DNA of 64,000 bases from Lepidodermella squamata (lineage: Eukaryota; Gastrotricha). The translations under genes and the position numbers were made by a program. The stretch spans positions 744,001-808,000 of the forward strand of contig JBLDXI010000020.1 of assembly GCA_047495785.1 (NCBI GenBank), in the 5' to 3' direction. Of the stretch, positions 10,954-22,082 are shown piece by piece. Numbering within the stretch: the stretch's first letter is position 1; every line of letters starts with the position of its first letter. A model generated the notes under the pieces. The model was given only the letters and a program-made list of their open reading frames with translations. It made no database searches and was not told the origin of the DNA.

Positions 10954-13900
10954 TTACAACAGCTTCTTGAGGCGGTTGAAAGCCGCGAGAAGCTGCAGGA
11001 AATCAGGTAGATTGAAATGGAAGTGCTCTTTAACAAGCTGATAGTAAAATTCCGGCGCCTGTTTATCATGCAAATTTTAGCCGTTGAAAAGGGCATATTC
11101 AAGTACCTACCTCATCTTTGATTTTAAGCAGAGTTTCCAGTTTTGAGCCGTCGAAATTCTCCATCTTCGCCTGATATACGCTGCAGAGCAGAAAAACTAT
11201 TCAATAAGCTGATTTCACATTCTAAGCTCACGTTAATTTTTCAGAATCCAGCCAGGCATTAATTTCCTTGGAAGTCCATTTCGAAAGGTCCAAGTCTTTT
11301 TTAGGCCGTGATTTATCGTGGCCTAACTTGGGCGTTTGCTCGCTTGCTACCAAGGATCCATGAGTTCGATCATTCGGAGGGTCTACAGGCTTCGGAAAAC
11401 TGTCCTGTAACGTCCCTAATACATTTTTAATTTCGGCGAATAACTGATCAACTGCCGTCTCAAACGGCCGTTTTTGAAGAGACATGTCAATATATTTCAG
11501 AGGTCGCACCATAATTCCAAGCCAGCCGTCCGCTTGATAGCTAAAATAAATCAATTGGAGTGTTGATACAAGTTTATCTTAACTCACTGATATTCCATAT
11601 TAACCGGCACGATAGGTTTACCCATAGAGTACGCATATTGAGCTTCAGCTCGGCATGGATTGCTGTTTTTATAGCTCTGGGAATAGCATAGGAGTACCAC
11701 GGATGCTTGTTCAACAGCTTTAGCCATAGCATCCAGGAGATCGCCATGCATTTTATCGACGTCCATCCAAACTTTGAAGTTACGCTTCAACAGTTCGTTT
11801 CGAATCATCAAAGCTGTAGGCTGTTGCTTCCAAGAATAACTAATGAAAATATGGCCAATATCGGACTCCGAGTTCGAAAAATCACGGGCAGATGGATTAT
11901 CGGAGGAAATAGTATCCCATTTATCGATAAAAAGCACGACCTTTTTCGCCGCTTTTTGAACCTCCGCAGGGCTGCTTGTTCCAAACGCCAGTTCATGAAG
12001 CGGCTTAATAATGTCCTCTTCATGAATTGAAATTATGCTTCGTTTTATTTCCAAGTTGAAGCAAAGGGTCCACAGTAAGTCGATGCCTTGAATTCTGTCT
12101 TCGCTCTTTCCATTCCAAAGTGATTTTATGAGATCGATGACGTTGTTTTCCATGAGTTTAGCTTTATTCCCATCATTTGTAGCGAGGAGGCACAGGCCTT
12201 CAAGAAGCTCAGGCAGCCAAAATCTATGGCCGTCGTACAACGCACTGCGAGATTCCGACTTGGCCGCTTGCAGTGCCAAATCAGTAATCATTTTGATCAC
12301 GCCGCGCTCATCTGCAAGTCGGGACGCTTCCGATGTATCGCTAACTACGTAAGCTATGCAAAGGCTGATCTGTATCGGCTTTTTGAACTTATCGTCCAAA
12401 TAATTCGCTAAAATCTGCGTAAAACAGAGATAATTCGAGCCCGATTATTTACGTGCCCGAATATTTCCAAACATACAGATTCAGCTTTCAGCTCAACGAA
12501 GCGATATTTGACTTGAGGTGATCTCGAAATGTTGTAAAGAATGTTGAGCATTGCAGAAATGATCTTTTCCCACCTCTGCATCACAGGCGATATTCGTAAT
12601 AAAATACTTAATGTAATTGAATTTAACCTCGCTCCGAGCCAGCTTTGCGCAAATGTCGTCGTATGACGCCAAAAACTTCAGCAAGGAATCTACAAATTGA
12701 GCATCAGCGAATCGCTGGGAAAATCATACAACAATACTTCTAAATTCAAGCAGAAATCTAATATCTTACCACTCTCATAGATTCGAATTGATCTGCGAGA
12801 TGCCAAACGAGAGTAAGAAGATTGTTGTACAATTCGTATGACAATTCCTCTTCGACGATATCTCGGCAATATAGTTTTGAGCAATAATTGAAGCAAATAG
12901 ATGCAGTGTTTTCCTTCGAGTAAACGTTTTCGTAGGCTTGCTTCCACAGCTCATCCGTTTGTTTAGGATGCATGGATTTCGTAGCAGAAAATAGTTCAGC
13001 AGAACTTGATGCTGGAAATCCCACTACGCTGTCGGGCGAAAGTTCGAACAGCTTAGCTAGGAATTTCAGCCTCAAACTTAACTCTGAGCTAACTGCCTCG
13101 GGTGTTTTCACATTCGGACTACTTTCGAAAATGTCATTGTTCACCGCAAGTATCGATCCTGATACCTCACATAGCCATTTCGCCTCCCGCAGGCATGCCA
13201 AAGAGTAGAGCACTGAGTTCTCTAAAATTTGTTGTAGACAGGGAACGAGTGAAACATCATCTGGGTCCGCCAATTTTCGCTCCGATTTAGTAGCTCGTTT
13301 TGTCATAATAAAGATCGAATGGACCAGCCATTTTGTCATGGTCTTGTCATTTTTAGCTATAGAATGCTTCAGCAAGCGTAGTTGAGCGGCGTATACTTTC
13401 GTGTCTATCTCCAAAGGTAAGTCGGTTGTCGAACCGTTCTTTTCTCTTAAACATAATAGGAAAATCGAGCAAATGGCAGTGCCTTCTTCGTCCAGAGTTG
13501 ATGAGCAAAGCGAAGTCAAAGCCTACAATAATTATAAGATTTGTATTCTGAAATCATACGTAGCGATTACCTGAGTTCCTTTGTCGTAAAATGGTTCCCA
13601 TACAGACCAAGCCGAGGACAAAAACAGGCGAATCTGAATTTTAAGGCTGAGCTTCAGTAAAACTGAGAGTTGCCTAACCCCATCGGAAGACTGAAGCACC
13701 TGAAAATGTATGAGGCTTAATTAATGGAATTAATGGAAGAATTATAGCAAACATCTTTCGTCTCAGATAATGTTGAGGAGCAGATTCCCGTGAAAGCGAA
13801 CAGATCCTCAACCAAGTTGGTTTTTTGGATAATCATCTGAATTAGGTAAATTATGCGTAATTAAAATGAATTCCGCAGATATAATTTCAGACCTTGACAA

Positions 13901-14501
13901 AGCCGAATTCCACGTTGAGGTAACTCAAATTGCACGATAGCAGATTCTTGCAAAGTTTGTAAGGTCCTTCCTCTAAACCAGCGGTTTGAATGCCGGAATT
14001 TTCCAAAGCTGAAACTATGACGCCGAAGCATTGCCTTATCAGTTTGCCCGCCGATATCGGAAACTGCTCTTTCAGAAGAATACCGCCAAGCTCGTGATGC
14101 CACTGCGGCTGAAGTTCGAAAGACTGAAATAGTTGCCAAGCGATTTCTCTGGTCTCCTGGCTTATCCAGTCCTCTGACTTCTGAGAATTAACTACGAGTG
14201 CAATCTTCTTAGCCATATTCCTAGTAGATTCTCTCGCATCGTCGAAATTATTTTGTGGAATTGACTCAACTTCGACATTGGAATTGACATCTTGAGGTGG
14301 AGCAGATACCTCCTTGGAGAAGGTGACTACTAGAGGACTCGGCTCAACCTCGCTGACAACCTTGAGGGGCGGATTGCTCGGCAATTTTTCTTCTCGTTTA
14401 CTAGCAGTCCCTGATTCGGATCGAGCGTTTTCCCCCGTGCCATGAGAGCTGCTCTTCCGTTTTGAATCTTTAGAAGCAGATGAATGCTTAGACTTGGGCA
14501 T
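10954..14501 (-). CDS. ARM-TIR-SAM protein, copy 1 (putative TIR NADase/signalling protein)
   Basis: Ten exons: 13893-14501, 13753-13836, 13571-13699, 12770-13522, 12628-12714, 12477-12575, 11588-12414, 11232-11540, 11111-11180 and 10954-11058; 1023 residues. After a Ser/Lys-rich head come alpha-helical armadillo-like repeats (about 90-740), then a TIR domain of the TIR_2 type from HIFISYSWK (about 773) through VWMDVDKM, VVLLCYSQSYKNS and CRAEAQYAYS to ADGWLGIMVRPLKY. The Glu in CRAEAQ sits where SARM1-type TIR NADases have their catalytic glutamate. A C-terminal SAM-like domain follows (LSKWTSKEINAWL to LPDFLQLLAAF). SARM1 has ARM-SAM-SAM-TIR, so the order here is permuted. No signal or membrane segment, so probably cytosolic. 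The upstream neighbour is its paralog. NADase activity is inferred. Confidence 0.8.
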
Positions 14502-14688
14502 CTACTGTTTCCACAGCTAGAGTATTTTATAATAAAATATATGCAATGTATATTAGAGTAAAAATAACTATAATATATTGTTCACAATAATTCACTTTAT
14601 TGGCATCAAAAGATGAATGCTAGAAATTTTCTATTGACAATATGAATATCAGCGTGCATAACGGGTATTGAAAAGACTAATAGGTAAG

Positions 14689-17600
14689 TCAGTCGTCATC
14701 GTCGAGATCTTCCAGTGCAGCAATTAGCTGGAGTAAATCAGGTAAATTGATAGCGAAATGATCCTTGACAGCAGAGTAGTAAAACTCAGCAGCCTAAAAA
14801 ACGGGAAACTAGACATAAGCGAGAATGAGAACAAATGTCTACCTGACTCCTTATCTTCATCAGGGTCCACAGCTTTTTTCCATCGAAGCTTTCAAGTTTG
14901 GTCAACACAGATCTATAGAAAAAGTGTTAAGCGGAAAAGCTCTGCTTCGAACAACTAACCTGTCAAAATTTTGCTCTTTCGCCCATTTCATAACATCGCC
15001 TTTGGACCATTTCGCGTACCGATGCTTCGAATGCGAAGGTGTAACAATAGAGCCGTGAACACGAGGAGTCTTCGGAGCTTTTTCATGTTTCTCCTCGGTC
15101 TTTTTCGGTATTTCTGGGTGCGGCAGGGCCCCGAGAATGCTGTGAAGTTCGACGAAGAGCTGCTCAATAGCTGTCTCGAAAGACCGCTTTTGTAGAGACA
15201 TGTCCACATACTTCAAAGGCCTGACCATGATACCAAGCCAACCATCAGCTTGATAACTGCAAAAAAATCGTTTAAAGTTTGTCAGTGAAAATTTTCGTAG
15301 AAGTATACTGGTATTCCATGTTGACGGGTACGATTGGCTTCCCCATTGAGTAGGCGTATTGGGCTTCAGCTCGGCAAGGATTGCTGTTTTTATAGCTTTG
15401 GGAATAGCATAGGAGAACCACAGACGCATCCTCCACCGCCTTCGCCATAGAATCCAAGAGATCGCCATGCATTTTATCGACGTCCATCCAAACTTTGAAG
15501 TTACGCTTCAACAGTTCATTCCGAATCATCAAAGCCGTAGGCTGTTGCTTCCAAGAATAACTTATGAAAATGTGGCTAATATTTTCAAGAGACTCTGGCT
15601 TGGAAGGTTTCGGTTTCGAAGCTGCTTTCTCTTGCTGTTCTCTTATTGCCGCTTCCCATTTTTCGATAAACAAGCAAACCTTCTTAGCTTCCTTCTGAGC
15701 ATCCGATGGAACCTTCTCATCGGAAGCCAACTGCTGTAGTGGTACCAAGACGTCATCTTTATGCTTGGTGATGATTTCATTCTTCGTGGCCGTGTGAAAA
15801 CAAAGCGTCCATAGCAGATCGATACCCTGAACCATTTCCTTAACCACCCCGGTGCTCAGCAGCTTTTTGATCAGCGTGATCACGTTGTTTTCCATCAGCT
15901 TCTTCTTATTCTCATCGTTTTTAGCCAGAATACACAAACCTTCGAGCAATTCCGCTAAATCGAAACCATGCCCGTTGTACATGGCGATTCGATTCGGCGC
16001 TGTTACAGCGACATTGGCCAGTTCTGTTATCGTCTTGATAATGCCTCGTTCATCAGCTAGTCGAGCAGCTTCTGGAGTATCGCTCACGACGTAGGCGATG
16101 CAAAGGCTGGTTTGGATATTTTTTCGAAACTTGGGATCCAGGTAATTTGCGATAACATCCGCGGCGTTCAGCTCTAAAAATTTGTGTTTGGTTTGCGAAG
16201 ATCGGGATACATTGTAAAGAATGCTGAGGGGCGATGAAACTAAAAGCTTGCCGACTCTCTGAAATAATTTACAGGTTACCCTTCCCTTTACCCTTTTGAA
16301 AATGATTATTTATTACCTCACTCTTTTGAAATTTCCGCTTCTGCTCCTCAGGTGACCTAAGACCCTCAATCAACAAGTCGACGAAACCAGATTCTTCGAT
16401 TATCTAAACCGAGGAAAAGTTTTGAAAACTGAATTGTTTGGAATATGCCAACTTACTATTCTCAAATTTTCAAACTCATCGGCAAGGTGCCAAATCGTCC
16501 TGAATAAATCTTCGAGCATCTCACACGATAATGACTCCTCAACTAGGTCTCTTTTAACAAGAAGAGTGCAGTACTTGAACGCGATTTCTGAAAAATTTGG
16601 CAAGTTTATCATGAGAGTGCCTAGTCCCTTTTTGATTGACTTACCCACAAATTTCTCCTGAATAAAGGCTTTCTCATAGGCTGTTCTCCACTCAGAGCTT
16701 TTGTTTTGACTGTACAGTTCTCGAGAACGCTGAATCAAGTCTGCAGCGTTCGCCGAGTCGTAGCAAATGATGCTATCAGTCGATAATTCGTACAGTTTGA
16801 ATAGAAACTTGATTCTCAAGCAAGTTTCGGCAAAAATTGCATCGCTCGACTTCATCAGAGAGCTATTTAAAGCGAATCGAGGCGAATCCAAGGTAGTCCC
16901 CGTTTCATTGCTATCACCAGGCAAATGCTTCAGCAAATACTTGCAATTTGTTAAGCATTTCAACGAGTAGAACTTGCTATTGTCGAAAACGTGCTGGGTC
17001 GGCACTCGAATTTCGGCGAACTTGTGTGCTAAATCCTTATTTGTTCTTATGACTAAACTGATGGCGTTGGCGAGCCAAGAGGTGAGCATTTTGTCGCTGC
17101 GTTCAACAGCGGCTTCGAACAGACTGGTAGCAGCTTTGTGCGGTATTTTGGTCGCCTCGAATTTGATCGATTTCGCATTTTTCTTCTCTTGCATCATGAA
17201 GGAGAGAGCCATGGCGAGGCACCTGCACTCGTCATCTTCGGTGCCATTAGCGTAGTAGTGGCTCAGCATCTTAAATGATATTACATAGGTGATTGATTCG
17301 TGAATGCAAGTGAATTGGCGTTACCATTTCGAGCATATCGTATTGGCCATCCCAGTCCTTACCTGACCAGCTCCATTCCTCAATAATCGCTATATGAAGC
17401 CGCAGACTCAAGCGGATCAAAATTAGTAGTTGTCTTGACGCATTTGGAGAAAGTTCCGGCTGAAATTTATTATAAAGAAACGCTTGAAAATGTTCGCGAA
17501 ATTCCTACCATTTCCTTAGTTGATTGTTTGACAAAGAATCGCAGAGAACCATCGTAAAATTGAATTAATAAAGGAAGGACGTTCGTTTCAAGAGATAATT

Positions 17601-18358
17601 TCTGCATGAAAACAAGGAAATATGTGAAACGGTTTCTATAAAATTTGATTAAAAACCTTTCGAAATCCAGTGTCTATTCTCATGAAATTGTACAGAGATA
17701 TAAGAAGGTTTTTAGCCAACTTGTAAGGGCCCTCTTCCAGCGCCTCAACTACAACATCGTTATCTGCCGCGAATTTCGCAACGAGATCGTCTAAAACGGT
17801 ATCCAGGCAATGGGCGGTGATTTTTGTCGCCGAATCTGGAAAATCATTGTCAGCCAACGTGGAGGCAATTTCGTGGTGCCATTGCGGCCAATTTTCGTAG
17901 GAGCAGCATATTTTCCACGCCAGATCGCGCGTTTCTGGGCTGATCCAAAGTTCTGGCTCCTTTGTTGCAACCAAATTTTGCAGAAATACAGCGCTGTTCC
18001 GCGTCTCAGCATTCGCAGCATCAAGAGATGATAAGGGAGAACTGTCGGCTTGTTTAGGCATTACTTGCCCATCTGACTTGGCTTTTCCTTCGGTTGAATT
18101 TGAAGGTGACTTCGACTTAGCTTCGTCGACAGTGTTGGCCTGGTGTGCCGGAGCTACATCGGAAAAGCCTTATTCAAATAAATTAGGTAGCGATTCACGT
18201 GACATGCCTTTGCTGCTTTTATTTCCATTAAGGGGAATACCAGCCTCCCTAACAATTGGAGCTGGCTTCACGGCATTTTTATTCGGTACATTTCTGGTTG
18301 ATTTCACCGGGCTGTTATGATCAGCAGGCTTTGTGACTGGTTTTGGCGGGGAAGGCAT
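14689..18358 (-). CDS. ARM-TIR-SAM protein, copy 2 (tandem paralog)
   Basis: Ten exons: 18199-18358, 17657-18153, 17509-17601, 17325-17459, 16457-17269, 16317-16403, 15309-16258, 14960-15256, 14843-14912 and 14689-14793; 1068 residues. Same architecture as copy 1, including HIFISYSWK, VWMDVDKM, CRAEAQYAYS and a C-terminal SAM-like domain (YAKWSKGDVMKWAKEQ to NLPDLLQLIAAL). Exon sizes at the 3' end (70 and 105 bases) are identical to copy 1. It has an extra 45-base intron near its start and lacks the 62-base intron that interrupts the ARM region of copy 1. The TIR core is almost unchanged between copies while the N-terminal 250 residues differ greatly, which suggests conserved output with divergent regulation. 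The first exon join (18199 to 18153) is the least certain. Confidence 0.78.
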
Positions 18359-19233
18359 TATTTTAAGAGTTCATTCGAGACGATAAGCCTTCATTATCCG
18401 CAAATAAAAGCCAAGTATAGATTTCCAAAATTTAGCTTCAAGCCTCCAGCAGCAACCTATGCAAAATTGCACATCGCAATTTTTGAAGAGATCGATGAAC
18501 CGTCCGATTTGATGTTAGCGTCACCTGGCGAAAATTGTCGATAATTATTGATGAGCGGTCGCCAGGCCGCCCATTTTTATTTATAGGTAGGTGCACGAAT
18601 TTTAACCTTGCATTACGTTGGAACGATGAATTGCTGACACGTTCACAGTTCACAATTTTTCAGGAGCTCGAAATTTTGTTCGGATCCCGATGTAAATTTC
18701 ATTTCCATCAAGCATTTATATTTTAGCTATTTTCCCCTCCTGAAAATATATTCCAATCTGTTACTAAGTTGTGATGTTATCAAGCCTTTAGTCGAGCACT
18801 TTGGATTTGTGAATAATCTGCAAGGATGTGCCAAAACAGCGATAAAACAGGGCAAGATAAGACCTGGAACGCTGCAAAAAATTAATAGTTCGGATAAAAA
18901 CAACTATTGAGAGTGCAGAATTTTTGTCTCAAGACCTCAAAGCGGTTATCACAAAACATGCGCTTCGCTGAGCCAATGACGAGGCGTTTTTTCCATGAGC
19001 ACTGAACCAAGAAGAAGATGGGAATAAATGACCAGCAGCACTCAGTTTTCGTCGCTGTTCGCGGACGAGGGCAAACCGACCATAATGTACGGCGAGCGGC
19101 AAGATAAGCTGCGGCCTGTGCGTTTAAAAAGGTGGCACCAGCTCTATTATAGCATCATTCCACACCCCTCTGGTTCTCTGCAAACACACTTGTTTCTGGT
19201 TTTCTGCGAAATAAATCTTAATTCAGCGAAAAA
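18359..19233. other. Intergenic region, probable shared promoter region
   Basis: 0.9 kb between the minus-strand TIR gene and the plus-strand NPC2-like gene. A 93-codon frame at 19028-19306 overlaps the NPC2-like start in another frame and looks like chance. No repeat or RNA gene recognised. Confidence 0.4.
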
Positions 19234-19761
19234 ATGTTCCGCGTTGCTTTTGTTCTCTCAGTCGCTGTTCTCGGCATGGCTTACGCCCAAAGCCGTGGAA
19301 ACATGACCAACTGCGGTGATTCCGGGCACAGTTTCCAGGGTTACTGGGAGCCGAACCCTCTCGTGACGTATCAAAACATTACCATCACCGTTTCGCTGAT
19401 TCCCCAAGTCAACGCAACTATGCTGAATGCTAATATTTCGATCAAGTACGAGGGTATTCCGATCTACCACGGCACCCAATCTCTTCCATGCACCAAGCTG
19501 CCAGTCTGCCCAATTGTTGCAGGCAAGGCTACAACTGAAACTCTGACGGTCCCTCTTAACATTAACGCGCCCCAGGTAAGGAAACTTCCCGATGTAACCT
19601 TTGACAAACTGACTCCTTTCTTTCAGGGTCACTATGTCATCACAGCTGATGTGACCAATGAAAATGGTCAGAAACTGGTTTGCGCCGTCGTAGACACGCA
19701 CATCGTTCATTCCTTCGATCGCACCAAGGTGATCGATTCGTTTGTCCCGCAGCAAAATTAA
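19234..19761 (+). CDS. Secreted ML-domain lipid-binding protein (NPC2-like)
   Basis: Two exons, 19234-19575 and 19627-19761, around a 51-base intron with perfect GTAAGG and TTTCTTTCAG ends. The intron is in frame and stop-free, so the unspliced frame looks 17 residues too long. The product is 158 residues: signal peptide (MFRVAFVLSVAVLGMAYAQ) then an MD-2-related lipid-recognition beta-sandwich. NPC2 carries cholesterol in the lysosome; relatives bind sterols or other lipids outside the cell. Cys positions match the first-last pair (NCGDSG with LVCAVV) and the central pair (PCTKLPVC), but the CPxxPC loop of NPC2 is replaced by WEPNPL, leaving two disulfides instead of three. It is therefore ML-family and not certainly the NPC2 ortholog. 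N-glycosylation sites are present (NMT, NIT, NAT, NIS). Confidence 0.85.
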   Translation: MFRVAFVLSVAVLGMAYAQSRGNMTNCGDSGHSFQGYWEPNPLVTYQNITITVSLIPQVNATMLNANISIKYEGIPIYHGTQSLPCTKLPVCPIVAGKATTETLTVPLNINAPQVRKLPDVTFDKLTPFFQGHYVITADVTNENGQKLVCAVVDTHIVHSFDRTKVIDSFVPQQN

Positions 19762-21154
19762 ATTTGAACATTTTGTTGGAGTTTGACTATTATTTTCTTA
19801 ATATTTGTCCGTTCGATGTGATTTTGCTACAATCATCGGGTCCATTATCATCATATGATGTGATTCGCTGCCAAAATGAGTAAAAAAAACCTGCTTGAAT
19901 AGCAACTTTTTCTTGTGCGATTCATCCGCCTAAATGGTACACAAATAATAATACGAAGCCAAAATCGGCCGTGGGTTTCCTCTTTTCACTGGCCGCTATT
20001 GATCGCGTCCTGTTTCGAAGCGTCTATTCATCGCAGCCATGCATTGTGCAGCCTGAAAAATGACGTGTTTTTCTGGAACAAATAACGCGATTGATTTGTG
20101 CAGCAGCAGCAGGCCAGCGAAAAACAACACAACACGTGGAACGAAAAGCCTTTTATTGAATTCAGTTAGTTTGTTGCTTTTTACGGCGGCGCTGACCATG
20201 AATTGCGAGATAGCAGGTCTTAAACACAGTATATATCGAGTTTTTCGACGCTAATAAATGGACAAACATTGTTGTGCTTTTCATGAGAATGAATTAAACG
20301 TATAGCGAGAGAGATATACAACACAAGGACAGGTGAACGAGAGCGCGAAAGGCGAGAGAAGAAAGAAACAACAATACCGACCTGACTCGTGAAAATAGCG
20401 AGTTTTGTCTACCTGTTCTTGCATTTTTTATTCATATATCCAACTTCAACCTGCGCACGGCTGCGGTAGTTTGTGTTGCGAGTGCCTTAAGCCTGACTAT
20501 TCGCCAACAATAATAGGTGATGATGATACAACAAATGATTTAAGAAATCGATAAAACACACGTGTGACCCAAGCGGTTTGTTCAAGCCAGCATAACCTCA
20601 TAGTTGCTACAAACTTCTGAAATATTCATCAGTTACTCTTTTTTTATGCGTCAATGAAAGTCTTTGAGTGATCAGCCGACAATATTTTAGCATAAAAGGA
20701 AAAATAAAACACTTGCAGTATTCTAAACCTATCAACCTCTAGTTTTTGAGACGGGCAAGACACAGAACAAACAAAAGAAACACCGAAGATGAAGCTTTTC
20801 AGTTCATATCAATCGCGTTAAATTGCATTTGATGGGCGTCCATTTTCTCCACTGTAAGTTCAAAACGAGATCCGACCACTGGCTCCGGAGAAAAAGGACT
20901 TCAGAAAGCAAGGTAATGAGAAAATAAGACACAGTAACATTACTTCTACAGCTTTTCGTTACCAATTATCTCAATTTTTCAACTTTCAATTCCATTTTTT
21001 TCAAGATTATCAAAGTCGCGAGAGGCCTTATAATCATAATAACTAGGGCTTGAAAAGAACTTCGTCAATTGATTAATTAGAAAATTATGGGCCCAGAATA
21101 CTAGTTGGTTAGTAAGCTAAAAAAGGGAGACAAAGCCATGGAGATGGAGAGTTA
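19762..21154. other. Intergenic region without recognisable genes
   Basis: 1.4 kb. It holds purine-rich GAGAGA stretches near 20300-20370 and AT-rich spacer. Open frames here are short with biased composition and no recognisable domains. Probably the 3' ends of the convergent NPC2-like and E2 genes plus spacer. Confidence 0.4.
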
Positions 21155-22082
21155 TCAAGACATTTCCGAACCGGAATCGTCGGCCGTCGCACCCACCCTC
21201 CGCTGAGCTGGCGCGATCTGGTCTTGACCTTTGTGCGGTTCAGGAGGGTGGGCTTCTTTTTGGGAAGACGAGGTAGAGGGTGGGTTGCTGTCAGACGGCG
21301 CTGTTTCTTCGGCGTCCTCTTCATCACAATCGCCGTCATCGTCACAGTAATCGTCGTCATCTTCGTCAATCGGGCCGTCAGGTCCGAACTCCATCAGCAG
21401 GTCCTCGTCGCGTTCTACTGGCTTTGGCTTCGCTTTGATTATGTACTCGTCGATGGTAGTGGGAACGACAACGCCGTCACGCTTCGCCTCCTCGATTGTG
21501 TCGGCCACTTGTTTTTTCACGATACGCTCGTAGTCGTTGTCTTTTCCGCCCGACTCTTTCCATCGCCGGAACATGACTGAGGCGTCTACGTTAGCAGGGG
21601 AGAAGGTGTTTGGTTCGTTGAGCAGCGAAATCACGGAGAGCAAAATGGCGCCGACATTCTGAGTAGGGTTCCACCTTTCATTGGGCATTTCGCCACTCTG
21701 AGGATCATCGGTTGGAGGGTGAAGAATACTGATACACACGTCGCCATTCTACGAAATATAAAATTTGAATGATCAATTTCTTAATTATTCAACTAAAACA
21801 GACCTCGTAGACATTCGGATGCCACAGCTTTGTGACAAAGCGAAGTGAGGGCGGTGAAAAGGGGTAATCCTTAGGGAAATCCATGTTGGCTTTGAAGTAG
21901 CCACCTTCGTATAGAGTACCGGGAGGTCCGAAAATGGCGACTTGCCATTGAAACAGGTTGTCTTCGTTGAGCAATTTGACGCGGAAACCCTCGACTGGTT
22001 CTGTTTGTAGGCTCTTCAATTCCATTTGTAATCTTTTGATCGCGCTGAACACAGCCGAGCCGTGCGCGAGGTGCATTGACAT
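21155..22082 (-). CDS. UBE2R2: Ubiquitin-conjugating enzyme E2 R (CDC34 family)
   Basis: Two exons, 21804-22082 and 21155-21748, with a 55-base intron; 290 residues. It accepts ubiquitin on its catalytic cysteine and, with SCF-type cullin-RING ligases, builds K48 chains. The UBC fold is complete: PVEGFRVKLL, FGPPGTLYEGG, DFPKDYPFSPP, then the active site NGDVCISILHPP at the start of exon 2. The acidic loop typical of CDC34 (TDDPQSGEMPNERWNPTQNV) and the LLNEPNTFSPANVDASVMF block are present. The C-terminal tail is strongly acidic (runs of Asp/Glu) as in CDC34, then Ser/Pro-rich and longer than in the human proteins (236-238 residues). Human CDC34 and UBE2R2 are both equally possible names for this single homolog. 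Confidence 0.92.

Noticed and set aside
19028-19306. Plus-strand frame of 92 codons overlapping the NPC2-like start
   Set aside because: Different frame from the signal-peptide start, odd composition, no family.
19258-19755. 165-codon minus-strand frame opposite the NPC2-like gene
   Set aside because: Shadow of a well-supported plus-strand gene; no domain recognised.
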